64,000 nt of DNA from Promethearchaeota archaeon (GTDB lineage Archaea; Asgardarchaeota; Lokiarchaeia; Sigyniarchaeales; SOKP01): assembly GCA_019057795.1 (NCBI GenBank), contig JAHLWS010000031.1:1-64000 (forward strand). Reading direction: 5' to 3'. Under the pieces are notes generated by a model that saw only the letters and a program-made list of their open reading frames with translations, was not told the origin of the DNA and did not search any database. The position numbers and the translations under genes are program-made. This document shows positions 54,125 to 63,027 of this stretch, in pieces. Position 1 is the stretch's first letter. Every line of letters starts with the position of its first letter.

Positions 54125-54132
54125 TTTATATT
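54125..54132 (+). promoter_or_regulatory. TATA box of the second enoyl-CoA hydratase gene
   Basis: TTTATATT is centred 26-27 bases before ATG 54155. The surrounding 32 bases (54117-54148) are identical to those before copy 1, so the tandem duplication included the promoter. Confidence 0.55.
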
Positions 54133-54154
54133 AAACATATCTTTTTTTTAAACC

Positions 54155-54943
54155 ATGGATAGTCAAAAAGATATAATTTTATACGAAGTAGAGGGACATA
54201 TTGCTACAATAACGATTAATCGTCCAGATAAAGCACACTCTTTCAATGTCGAAATGTTGCAACTAATGCATACGAACTTACTGCAAGCTGATAAGAATGA
54301 GAAAGTTAAATGCATTATTATAAAGAGCACGGGGGAGAGATTTTTTTCTGCGGGTTATGACCTTAAGGAGATTCAAGGCTCTCCCGAAAACATAGAAAAA
54401 ATAAAAACATGGGGCAGAAAGGTCAACTATACGATGCTTTTTATGAAAAAAACAATTATTACTCAAGTACAAGGAATTGCAATCGGTTTTGGTGTTTTAA
54501 TGATTCTCGCATCTGACCTTAGAATTTTTGCCGATAGACCAAAAGAAGAGCTGTATATAAGGCTTCCAGAACTAGCTATTTCCGCATTTCCTCAGACTGG
54601 AGCGACGCTCTTGCCTTTATTGGCCTTTGGATTAAGTTACGCTAAATATCTGCTTTATTCTGCTGATAAAGTCGGGATTGAAGAATTGAAAAACATCAAT
54701 TTTCCAACGCGAATATTTCCGCTTGAAACCTTGGAAGCTGAAACCCGTTCATTTGTAAATCAATTAACTAAATATCAAACAGAATTTTTACTCTTTCCAA
54801 AAATGATGCTAAACATCATGAATAAGGCATATATTAAATCGTGTTTCGATCTAGAAGATGAATGTGGAAAAATTACCGATGAAAAGAAGACAATGAAAGA
54901 ATTGGATGAAATTATAAAAGACTTGTACAAAAAATATCCATAA
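54155..54943 (+). CDS. Enoyl-CoA hydratase/isomerase family protein, copy 2
   Basis: This 262-residue tandem paralogue of the preceding gene has matching blocks GERFFSAGYDL (oxyanion hole 1), QGIAIGFGVLMILASDLRIF (oxyanion hole 2) and LPELAISAFPQTGATLLPLL. Both copies share the FADRPKEE segment and the C-terminal FDLEDECGKI/KKTMKELDE pattern, and they differ at many positions. The acidic residue in the GLEL motif of copy 1 is replaced in copy 2 (GVLM), which hints at different substrates or a non-catalytic partner. Independent promoters with the same 32-base core suggest coregulation. Confidence 0.88.
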   Translation: MDSQKDIILYEVEGHIATITINRPDKAHSFNVEMLQLMHTNLLQADKNEKVKCIIIKSTGERFFSAGYDLKEIQGSPENIEKIKTWGRKVNYTMLFMKKTIITQVQGIAIGFGVLMILASDLRIFADRPKEELYIRLPELAISAFPQTGATLLPLLAFGLSYAKYLLYSADKVGIEELKNINFPTRIFPLETLEAETRSFVNQLTKYQTEFLLFPKMMLNIMNKAYIKSCFDLEDECGKITDEKKTMKELDEIIKDLYKKYP

Positions 54944-54967
54944 CTCTATTTTTCTGTTATATTTTTG

Positions 54968-55822
54968 TTATTTTTTTTTTATGTGTTTTTCTAACCAAAT
55001 ATACATATCACGAAAAACTTGTGCTCTTCCTTTTTCATTCCAAAGTTCATGAAGAAACCCGTCGTATTCCCTATATGTCTTGTCTTTACTTTTTATTTTT
55101 TCAAAGAATTCTTTGGTCGTTCCTTTTTCTACCATTTTATCTTTTCCAGCTTGCATAATGAATGTTGGGCATAGTAATTTAGAAGCGTTCTCCATCGCCC
55201 ATTTCATAGCTCTTTCCATTTCGGCAGCAGATCTCAAGGATATTTTTTCCAATTTTTTATCATCTGAAATGTGCTTGCGTAAAATTTTGAGGTCACTAGT
55301 TAAAAAGTTTTGTTCAATCACCATATCTATAGTTTTAGTTGGAGAAATTTTAGAAATGGGTCCGGCGATTTTTTTACCCAATTTTTTACTAAACGACAAG
55401 TTTACAGCAAATTTTAATAAAGGGGATGACACTAATACACCAGGTAATGCTGGATGATTAGCCGCAAAGACTAAGGCAATTAATGCACCGAACGAATGCC
55501 CCATTAAAAAGATTTTTTTATCTCCAGAGGTTTTTTTTACTAAATCCATAAAAAGAACAATATCTTTTTGAACATGCTCCATGCTATCGATATGCCCGGG
55601 GTTATTGTCGGCATTTCTCCAATGTCCTCTAATATCAAACGCGTACATAGCGTATCCATTTTCCGTTAAAGCTTCTGCGGGTACCTCCATTCTATCTGAA
55701 TGAGTTCCCCAGCCATGTAGAGCTATTATATATGCTTTGATATTACTCGAATCTGGTAGCCAGTACTGATAAAATAATCTTTTAGTCTCTCTACCTTCAA
55801 AATAACCTTTTTTATTAATCAT
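54968..55822 (-). CDS. Alpha/beta hydrolase, monoacylglycerol lipase-like
   Basis: This 284-residue serine hydrolase has the oxyanion region ALHGWGTHSDRM (about residues 34-45), nucleophile elbow MGHSFGAL (about 107-114), acid in QAGKDKMV (about 225) and catalytic His in YDGFLHELWNE (about 254-264). This is the monoglyceride-lipase/lysophospholipase arrangement (Hydrolase_4 family). It would cleave ester lipids or acyl thioesters, and the substrate is unknown. No signal peptide is seen. It is leftward, convergent with the hydratase pair and divergent from porG. Full length and intact, unlike the hydrolase at 43745. Confidence 0.9.
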   Translation of the reverse strand: MINKKGYFEGRETKRLFYQYWLPDSSNIKAYIIALHGWGTHSDRMEVPAEALTENGYAMYAFDIRGHWRNADNNPGHIDSMEHVQKDIVLFMDLVKKTSGDKKIFLMGHSFGALIALVFAANHPALPGVLVSSPLLKFAVNLSFSKKLGKKIAGPISKISPTKTIDMVIEQNFLTSDLKILRKHISDDKKLEKISLRSAAEMERAMKWAMENASKLLCPTFIMQAGKDKMVEKGTTKEFFEKIKSKDKTYREYDGFLHELWNEKGRAQVFRDMYIWLEKHIKKK

Positions 55823-56023
55823 AATTACTTGCTCGTTAAATAAATTTAAAATGAATACTCTTATTATGATTTATAATCTTTTAACTTTTTATCATATTTG
55901 AAGTCATTTAATAAGTCTGATAGCCTTAAAATTAAAATTGACAAAAGTTTTTAATTTTGATAAACTCTTTAAATAGTAAGATTAATTCATAATTATAATG
56001 TTTAACCATATTAGGCTTTTAAT

Positions 56024-56611
56024 ATGAGCGAATTGGAACTGATAAAAATTGTTTTACACGGTAGAGGGGGTATGGGTGCAGTTACTGCTTGTGAGATAAT
56101 AGCTGAGGCAGCATACTTAAGTGGTAATTTCATTGATGTCCAAGCATATCCTTCGTTCGGTGCTGAGAGAAGAGGTGCCCCTGTTCAAGCGTATGTAAAA
56201 TTATCACGAACAGAAAAAGTATACGATCGCGCTCAAATTGAAAACCCAAATATTTTAATCGTATTCGATGAGACTGTTTTAACTAAAGAAGTGGCATCGT
56301 CTTTGGAAAGTAGCGGAATTTTTATAATAAATTCCGATAAAAATCCAGGGTATTTTGTTAAAGAGTATCATCTTAGCAGCAACATAAAAGTGATTGTTGC
56401 GGATATTAATAATTTGGCACTTGAAAAAAATTTAACGATAGATGGAAACCCTGTAATAAATACTCCAATATTAGGTTTACTTTCAAAAGCACTCCCAGAT
56501 CTGCACTTAGAAAATCTAAAAGACGTAGTTTTGAAAAAATTGGGCGAAAAATTAGGAAACCTTAACTACGATTTAATTGAGCAAGGTTTTAACATGGCAA
56601 AAATATTATAG
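56024..56611 (+). CDS. porG: 2-oxoacid:ferredoxin oxidoreductase, gamma subunit
   Basis: This 195-residue gamma subunit has the opening HGRGGMGAVTACEIIAEA (about 12-29) and YPSFGAERRGAPVQAYVKLS (about 43-62), both characteristic of PorG. Gamma joins alpha, beta and delta to oxidise pyruvate or a related 2-oxo acid to acyl-CoA with reduction of ferredoxin. The other three subunits are encoded at 59518-62024, separated from this gene by a leftward histidine kinase. The ATG at 56024 lies about 28 bases after AATTATAAT, so a leaderless start is likely. Confidence 0.94.
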   Translation: MSELELIKIVLHGRGGMGAVTACEIIAEAAYLSGNFIDVQAYPSFGAERRGAPVQAYVKLSRTEKVYDRAQIENPNILIVFDETVLTKEVASSLESSGIFIINSDKNPGYFVKEYHLSSNIKVIVADINNLALEKNLTIDGNPVINTPILGLLSKALPDLHLENLKDVVLKKLGEKLGNLNYDLIEQGFNMAKIL

Positions 56612-56634
56612 TTCCATTTTTCAAAATACAACTT

Positions 56635-59271
56635 TTAAGATATTGGTAGTTTTACGATAAATGTACTCCCCTTATTTCTTCCTTCTGATTCCGCTCGAAT
56701 TTCACCTTTGTGTAAACCTACTATCTCTTTTGAGATATATAAACCTAACCCCGTGCCTTGGATGTCGATATATTCAAAACCCTCGCCATACCGTTCTATT
56801 TTACCAAACCTAGTGAATATGAAATCCATTTCCTCTTGAGTAAGACCTATCCCTGTATCGTTAATAGAGATTTCAGCCCAATTTCCTTTTTTTTTTAAAA
56901 CTATCTTTATGTCCCCCTTTGGAGGTGTATTTTTTATAGCATTGGATAATAAATTCATGATTACTTGTTCAATCCTAATTTTATCAATTTTCAAAAAAAG
57001 GCTCTCAGGAAGCTTAAGGTTTAAATTAGTTTTTCTCTCTCTTAATAAAAACATTAATTCTTTTGAGATATCCCGAATAAGTTCGCTCAGATCGTTAGTT
57101 TCTTTTTGTAATTTGAATTTATTATATTCAATTCTAGAAATATCAATTAAATTATCGATTAAATATTTTAATCTTTTACCTCCCTTTTCAATAAGTTCTA
57201 TTAACTCTAATTCCTCATTACTTAATTTTCCACCATACTGGGTTAAAAGGAGTTCACACCCTCCACTAATTGAAACGAGTGGTGTTTTTAATTCGTGCGA
57301 AACTCTCGAAATTAAATTTTTTCTAAGCTGATCAAGTTCCTTCAATTTTTTTAATTCCTCATCAACAAGGAACTCAGCTTCTTTTTTTTTAGTGATATCT
57401 GTAAATAACGCTTGAACATATGTTTCATCCTTGATTTTCATCAGAGCTGCTTGAAGATTTGCCCAAAAAACAGTCCCATTCTTTCTTTGTATTTGAATAT
57501 CTATTCGATGCATTTTTTCTCCTTTTACAAACTTTTTAAACAGTGCGAAAATTGTTGATAAGTAATCTGGATGTACTATTGAAAGATCCATAAACCTTTT
57601 ACCAATTAGTTCGTCTACCTTATAACCAAACATTACTTCGGTTTTTGGATTACCCTCTACAACGATACCTTGTGAATTGATTAATACTACTGAAAAAGGA
57701 GTGTTCTCATAGATATTACGATATTTTCTCTCTGATTCTTTTAATTTTTGTTCGGTAATTTTTCGTTCCGTAATATTTACAACAGTAACTAAGTTCGCAT
57801 TTCGTCCTCTAAATAAAATTGTTTTAGAGAAATTATCTAACCAAATAATTTTTTTAGATTTATTTATTAGGCGATATTGATAATAATTTTTTACATCGTT
57901 TAAACCCAACTGTTTCTTTTTAGCTTGTTCTATTACCCAATCCCTATCATCTGGATGAATTACGTTTGCAAACCAGCCAGGTTCCCAATTCTTTACTTCT
58001 TCGATAGTATATCCTAATAGATCAGCAAATTGTTGATTAATATATTTAACCAAATCATCTTGTATTACACATATGCCCAATAACGATTGTTCGGCTATAG
58101 ATCTGAACTTTTCTTCAGATTCTCTTAAATCTTGCTCTAAATTGTATTTTTCTGTAATATCGATAAAAGTTCCTTCGATACCAAATGGATTTCCTTCTTT
58201 ATCAAGCATTAAATGAGAATTTAATTGGACAACAACTTTTTTACCTTCTTTAGTTAGGGATGGGCAAATGTAATTCTTAGCATAACCATCTTTTAACATC
58301 TGTTTTAAATAACCTTCTCGATCTTCAGGAAATTGCCAAAAATCTGTTACTTTTTTACCTATGTGGCTCTCTGTTTGATCATATTCTAAAATCTTGTTAT
58401 GGGCTGGATTATGGTTTATCATCGTTCCATCTAAAGTAACTTGATAAAAACCAACATCTAGATTATTAATCATATCGCGATATTTAAGTTCAGATTCCTT
58501 TAATTTCTCTTCTGCCTTTTTTCTTTCCGTTATATCTTCTGTGCGCACAATTATTAAATCAGGACCTACATAACCGTAATTTACTAGTAAATATTTCTCT
58601 TCCTTCGAGAAATTATATTTGTACTTCATTTCTCGCGTAATGTGAATTTTTTCGTTTATACAATGTTGTAAATCGTTTAAAATATCTGGACGATCTTTGT
58701 ACATCTCAGACGCGTTAGTTCCTAAAAAAGTTTCTACATGCCCTTGAGTTATTTTATCTGCGGCGTTATTAAAATCAATGAGAACAAAATCAACTCCTAT
58801 TTTTCTCCAAGTGTAAGTAGGGATTGGACCTTCCTTAAATAAAGCTTTGAACATTTCTGCTGATTCTTTTAATTTTTGTGCTGTTTTTTTCCGTTTGGTG
58901 ATGTTTTTGGCTATTCCTAATATTCCGTACAATTTACCATTTTTTTTTAAGGGAATGCTATATGTTTCGATAAATATATAATCGCCCGTTTTTGTTTTAA
59001 GCTTGTATTCCCTCTGGGCAGATTGTTTCCCCGTTTTTTTTACTTCCTTCAATGTGTTATATGCCTTAATCAAATTATCTCTGTCAAGTAAATCAGTAAA
59101 ACTCAAGTTAGGAATGTCCTTCCTCTCGTAACCGAGAGAAATTAAAGTTAATTCGTTTGCATCTAGAAAATTACCGTATAAATCATTTACATAAATTAAA
59201 TCCAAAGAGTGTTCAAATAAATCCTTGAATTTTTCTCGAACTTCTTCTTTATTATAATCTATATCCATCAC
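56635..59271 (-). CDS. Soluble multi-PAS sensor histidine kinase
   Basis: This 878-residue protein has about five PAS/PAC sensor modules over the first 640 residues, each ending in an ITERK-type linker. A HisKA domain with phospho-acceptor His follows in RVSHELKTPLVSISG (about residue 665). The HATPase domain has the N box NLLSNAIKNTPP (about 775), DTGIGL and GTGLGLYISKEI. No membrane span or receiver domain is visible, so it senses internal signals through PAS-bound cofactors or ligands and needs a separate response regulator, which is not in this window. It splits the por genes. A regulatory link to Por is possible but unproven. Confidence 0.92.
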   Translation of the reverse strand: MMDIDYNKEEVREKFKDLFEHSLDLIYVNDLYGNFLDANELTLISLGYERKDIPNLSFTDLLDRDNLIKAYNTLKEVKKTGKQSAQREYKLKTKTGDYIFIETYSIPLKKNGKLYGILGIAKNITKRKKTAQKLKESAEMFKALFKEGPIPTYTWRKIGVDFVLIDFNNAADKITQGHVETFLGTNASEMYKDRPDILNDLQHCINEKIHITREMKYKYNFSKEEKYLLVNYGYVGPDLIIVRTEDITERKKAEEKLKESELKYRDMINNLDVGFYQVTLDGTMINHNPAHNKILEYDQTESHIGKKVTDFWQFPEDREGYLKQMLKDGYAKNYICPSLTKEGKKVVVQLNSHLMLDKEGNPFGIEGTFIDITEKYNLEQDLRESEEKFRSIAEQSLLGICVIQDDLVKYINQQFADLLGYTIEEVKNWEPGWFANVIHPDDRDWVIEQAKKKQLGLNDVKNYYQYRLINKSKKIIWLDNFSKTILFRGRNANLVTVVNITERKITEQKLKESERKYRNIYENTPFSVVLINSQGIVVEGNPKTEVMFGYKVDELIGKRFMDLSIVHPDYLSTIFALFKKFVKGEKMHRIDIQIQRKNGTVFWANLQAALMKIKDETYVQALFTDITKKKEAEFLVDEELKKLKELDQLRKNLISRVSHELKTPLVSISGGCELLLTQYGGKLSNEELELIELIEKGGKRLKYLIDNLIDISRIEYNKFKLQKETNDLSELIRDISKELMFLLRERKTNLNLKLPESLFLKIDKIRIEQVIMNLLSNAIKNTPPKGDIKIVLKKKGNWAEISINDTGIGLTQEEMDFIFTRFGKIERYGEGFEYIDIQGTGLGLYISKEIVGLHKGEIRAESEGRNKGSTFIVKLPIS

Positions 59272-59517
59272 CTAAAAAACTGATATTTATTCATAGTTTA
59301 TGTTTTTTTCTAAAGAGATAATGAAAGTGCTGAATATAAATTTCTTTCTTTTTCGAAAGGCTAACATTTTTTTTTAATAATGTTATATAAGTAGATTAAT
59401 CGCCTTTTCTTAGATAATTTATTTGAGTTCTATTAAATAGCCCTATTTTAATTAATCGGAAGAGTTTTATTTTAATAAGTTATTAATTTTTATAGTGGCT
59501 TTTATTCATTAATTAGT

Positions 59518-59826
59518 GTGATATCTATGGTTAATGCGAAAAAGGATTATCAAAAAATTTTAGGTTCCGTTCAAAAACCCGTAAAGGGAGAAGCTGGGAA
59601 AACTGGCACATGGAGCCCTAAAAAACCCGTAATTGATTTAGAAAAATGCATTCCGGTAAAATCGGGAAAACCTAGCTGTTTTAATTGTTGGCTATATTGC
59701 CCAGAAGCAGTAGTATCTAGGACTATTCCTCCTAAAATAGATTTAGAATATTGTAAAGGATGTGGGATTTGTATGGAAGAATGCCCTGTAAATGCAATTG
59801 AAATGGTAGAGGTGAAAATTGAATGA
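59518..59826 (+). CDS. porD: 2-oxoacid:ferredoxin oxidoreductase, delta subunit
   Basis: This ferredoxin-like subunit of about 102 residues has cysteines in CFNCWLYCPEAVV (about 56-68) and CKGCGICMEECPVNAIEM (about 81-98), which hold two [4Fe-4S] clusters. One motif is modified, as is usual for PorD. It passes electrons from the PorAB core to external ferredoxin. The start may be GTG 59518, which lies 27-28 bases after a TTTTATAG box, or ATG 59527. Its stop overlaps porA by 4 bases. Confidence 0.92.
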   Translation: MISMVNAKKDYQKILGSVQKPVKGEAGKTGTWSPKKPVIDLEKCIPVKSGKPSCFNCWLYCPEAVVSRTIPPKIDLEYCKGCGICMEECPVNAIEMVEVKIE

Positions 59827-61118
59827 CAATTACAGAAAAGAAATCTGATAAAATTAGTCACAAAATTAAAATTTTGACAGGAAACCATGCAGCAGCTCAA
59901 GCTCTCAGGCAAGCTAAAGTAGGCGTCATTGCGGCGTACCCAATAACCCCTCAAAGTCCGGTAGTCGAAAAAATAGCGGAATTTATTTCGAAAGGCAAAA
60001 TGAATACCCGTTTTGTTAAAGTAGAATCCGAGCATTCTGCATTAGCGGTATGTTGCGCGGCTTCGGCTACAGGATCAAGAGTGGGCACGGCAACATCATC
60101 TCACGGATTGATGTTGATGTATGAAATGCTACCGTGGGCTGCAGGCAACAGATTACCGATAATAATAAATTTGGCAACTAGAGCAACAGGAGCCCCTTGG
60201 TCGGTTTGGACGGATCACCAAGACTTTATTACTATGCGTGATGTTGGTTGGATTCAAATGTTTTGCCTGGATAATCAAGAAATTTACGATACAAATATCC
60301 AGGCTTTTAGAATTGCGGAAGATCCAAGAGTTTTTCTTCCAGCAGTGGTAGCTTATGATGGTTATATATTGTCCCATACTATGATGCCCGTAATTCTAGA
60401 AAAACAAGAAGATATTGATGTTTTTCTACCTCCTCTAAAACATCATATAAATTTATCAGATATGTCTCAAGTGAAGGGTATCGATCCTGTCACCACGCCT
60501 CATTTAATAGATCGGGGTGAAGAAGGAATCGCTCCCGGGTATTTTGAATATAGATATGCGATGCAAAAAGCTCTTGAAAATTCGATTGAAGTGATCAAAG
60601 AGGTTCATGACGAATTTGCCGACAAATTTGGGCGATCTTACGGAAATGGAATTTACAAGACACACTTAACTGAAGATGCGGATACTATTATTTTTGCAAT
60701 GGGTTCAGTAGCTTCTCAAGCTCGAAATGTGATTAAAAAACTTCGAAAAGACGGGTTAAAAGTTGGTTTAGTGAGCTTGAAGCTATTTAGACCGTTTCCC
60801 GTTTCGTATTTAAGAGAGTTTTTCAAAAATAAAAAGCAAGTTGTCGTTTTTGATAGGGATATTGGTTATGGATACGAAGGCGTGTTATCATACGAGTTGA
60901 AAGCTGCTTTATATGGTTTGAAAAATAGCCCCTTTATTAAAGGATTTATAGTAGGGTTAGGAGGTAGAGATATTACTGACCAACATATTATAAAGGGCGT
61001 GTATAAAGCAATTGAAGAATCCGAAATAGGGATAATATCACATAAAACAGATTTTATTGGTTTAAGATTGGAACAGTTAGGTGATTATGACGAATCAGAA
61101 TATTTCAAAGGAGGTTAA
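59823..61118 (+). CDS. porA: 2-oxoacid:ferredoxin oxidoreductase, alpha subunit
   Basis: This 431-residue alpha subunit has GNHAAAQALRQAKVGVIAAYPITPQSP near the N-terminus (ATP-grasp-like pyrimidine-binding region of the THDP site), EHSALAVCCAASATGSR (about 62-78) and the conserved GLMLMYEMLPWAAGNRLPII block (about 98-117). The longer N-terminus compared with some archaeal PorA (about 390) is a short basic extension. Family features favour pyruvate over 2-oxoglutarate, but related 2-oxo acids cannot be excluded. It is translationally coupled to porD and followed after 6 bases by porB. Confidence 0.95.
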   Translation: MTITEKKSDKISHKIKILTGNHAAAQALRQAKVGVIAAYPITPQSPVVEKIAEFISKGKMNTRFVKVESEHSALAVCCAASATGSRVGTATSSHGLMLMYEMLPWAAGNRLPIIINLATRATGAPWSVWTDHQDFITMRDVGWIQMFCLDNQEIYDTNIQAFRIAEDPRVFLPAVVAYDGYILSHTMMPVILEKQEDIDVFLPPLKHHINLSDMSQVKGIDPVTTPHLIDRGEEGIAPGYFEYRYAMQKALENSIEVIKEVHDEFADKFGRSYGNGIYKTHLTEDADTIIFAMGSVASQARNVIKKLRKDGLKVGLVSLKLFRPFPVSYLREFFKNKKQVVVFDRDIGYGYEGVLSYELKAALYGLKNSPFIKGFIVGLGGRDITDQHIIKGVYKAIEESEIGIISHKTDFIGLRLEQLGDYDESEYFKGG

Positions 61119-61124
61119 GATATA

Positions 61125-62024
61125 TTGGTTAAATTAATGGATATACCTGAAGAAGAATATATTTACCCCGGTACTAGAGCTTGCGCAGGATGTTCAATGG
61201 CGTTAATATATAGAATTGCTCTAAAAGCCCTTGGACCAAAAACAATTATTACTGTACCCGCTTCGTGCTTAACTGTTTTACACGGAATGCAAGGGTTTTG
61301 TACCACTAAAGTTTCTGTGCTTCATACTCCTTTTGCCACTACGGGCGCTTCTGCATCTGGAATTGTAGCTTCACTTGAAGATAAGGGATTAGCCGACGAT
61401 GTTAATGTCGTTGCGTTTGCGGGGGATGGAGGGACTGTAGATATTGGAATTCAGAGTTTGAGCGGAGCGGTTGAGAGAGGAACCAACTTTATTTTTGTAT
61501 GTTATGATAACGAGGCGTATATGAATACAGGAGTTCAAAGAAGTGGAAGTACACCACCTGGTGCTTTTAGCACAACAACTCCTAATGGTAAAGTGGGGTA
61601 TAAAAAAAACATGGCTAAAATTATGGAAGCACACGGTATCCCTTACGTTGCAACAGCTATTTCGTCGTATCCGCTTGATATATACGATAAATTTAAGAAC
61701 GCTCAAAATACTTACGGTCCAAAATATCTACACATTCTTGCTCCTTGCCCTCCGGGATGGGGATATAATCCAAAAGATTCAATTGAGATCGGGAGATTAG
61801 CTGTTCAAACGGGTTTCTGGCCATTATATGAAGTAATTAATGGTAAGTTTATTTTATCAAAAGATAGTAAAAGATTTTTAGACCCAACAAAACGCAAACC
61901 TATTGAGGAATATTTAAAAATCCAAAAAAGATTTAGAACCGTCTCTGATAGCCAAATTGAGAATTATAGACAATATATTAGTGATCAATGGGAATCAATT
62001 AAAGAAAGAATTGAAAAAAAATAA
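61125..62024 (+). CDS. porB: 2-oxoacid:ferredoxin oxidoreductase, beta subunit
   Basis: This 299-residue THDP-binding subunit has cysteines in ACAGCSMALIYRIALK (about 18-33) and the THDP motif FAGDGGTVDIGIQSLSGAVE (about 98-117) ending in YDNEAYMNTGVQRSG (about 130-144). The NTGxQ(R)SG form with YMNTG is typical of pyruvate:ferredoxin oxidoreductase beta subunits. It is the last gene of the porDAB unit. A T-rich stretch (62040-62070) follows and may terminate transcription. Confidence 0.95.
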   Translation: MVKLMDIPEEEYIYPGTRACAGCSMALIYRIALKALGPKTIITVPASCLTVLHGMQGFCTTKVSVLHTPFATTGASASGIVASLEDKGLADDVNVVAFAGDGGTVDIGIQSLSGAVERGTNFIFVCYDNEAYMNTGVQRSGSTPPGAFSTTTPNGKVGYKKNMAKIMEAHGIPYVATAISSYPLDIYDKFKNAQNTYGPKYLHILAPCPPGWGYNPKDSIEIGRLAVQTGFWPLYEVINGKFILSKDSKRFLDPTKRKPIEEYLKIQKRFRTVSDSQIENYRQYISDQWESIKERIEKK

Positions 62025-62144
62025 CTTATTTTCAACAGATTTTTTTTAGTTATTTTAATTTTTTCTAATTTTATTATTTTAACAACATAGTATAGATATA
62101 GAAAAAAATATAAATTATTTAGAGTTAAAAATTATTGATTGTCT

Positions 62145-62930
62145 ATGCTGAAGACATACATTTTCAACGAACCTAATAAAAGCTGGGTCGAGGAAAACAC
62201 AAGCTTACTTTACCACGATTTATGCGCTATTTTGGATGAAGAGCGTAAAATTATCTATTTATGGAACGGACCAAAAAGCTCTAAAGAAAGGTTTAATAGA
62301 GGATATAAATTGTTAGAAAATTTAATGTCCAACTATCCTCACATACATTTCCAATTATCTATTTTAAAGAAAGATATTCCAGATTATGTTCAAAATAAAT
62401 TGGATTTAATGTTAAAAGAAATAAAACAAGAAGACGAAAGAGAGCACCAGAAGTTTACAAGATTTATTACATTAAGGTTATATTTTATTTTTCTAGTAGT
62501 GTCTTTGATTTTACCGATATTTTCTGCTTTAAATTTATGTTTTTCTTTGTCTTGGACGAATATTAGCAATAATTTTGAGGTTAGTGCGGATTTGTACCGT
62601 AATTGGCTCTATATTTCGTATATATTAATAATAATTTCGTTGATTTCTTTTGTTATTATTACTGCGATTGGTATATTTGAGATCGAACATCAAGCTATTG
62701 TTTTTTCCTTAATAGGCGTGATAATTTGCAGCGGAATAGCGTTTTATCTACAACAAGGAATTTTCTTGTTTTTATTCCAAGGAGGATCAACCGCTTCAAT
62801 TTATTATATCAAACAAAATGATATCTTTATATTTTTAATTGTAATTATTACAAGCATTATGATTTTTGAGCTTCCAAACGCTAAAAAACTAATCACATTC
62901 ATTAAAGCCTACAGAAAATATATTTTTTGA
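62145..62930 (+). CDS. Gelsolin-like domain fused to four membrane helices
   Basis: In this protein of about 261 residues, residues 1-95 read like a gelsolin/cofilin-type repeat: a strand-rich LCAILDEERKIIYLWNGPKS (about 25-44), then KERFNRGYKLLENLMSNYP and a short strand-helix. This matches the FILD..IYVW.GK.SS pattern of gelsolin domains. A charged helix (LKEIKQEDEREHQKF) leads to four hydrophobic segments (LRLYFIFLVVSLILPIFSAL at about 108, then about 145, 175 and 215). The gelsolin-like part would face the cytosol. ATG 62145 is preferred to TTG 62139. It could tether or sense actin at the membrane. The domain call is by pattern only. Confidence 0.7.
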   Translation: MLKTYIFNEPNKSWVEENTSLLYHDLCAILDEERKIIYLWNGPKSSKERFNRGYKLLENLMSNYPHIHFQLSILKKDIPDYVQNKLDLMLKEIKQEDEREHQKFTRFITLRLYFIFLVVSLILPIFSALNLCFSLSWTNISNNFEVSADLYRNWLYISYILIIISLISFVIITAIGIFEIEHQAIVFSLIGVIICSGIAFYLQQGIFLFLFQGGSTASIYYIKQNDIFIFLIVIITSIMIFELPNAKKLITFIKAYRKYIF

Positions 62931-63027
62931 TTTGCTAAGTTTCAATTTTAAAGAAATGTTTTAAAATATTAATTAAATAATTTTTAGATAAGTGTCTTAA
63001 ACTAAAAAAAATATTAAGATAATCAAA

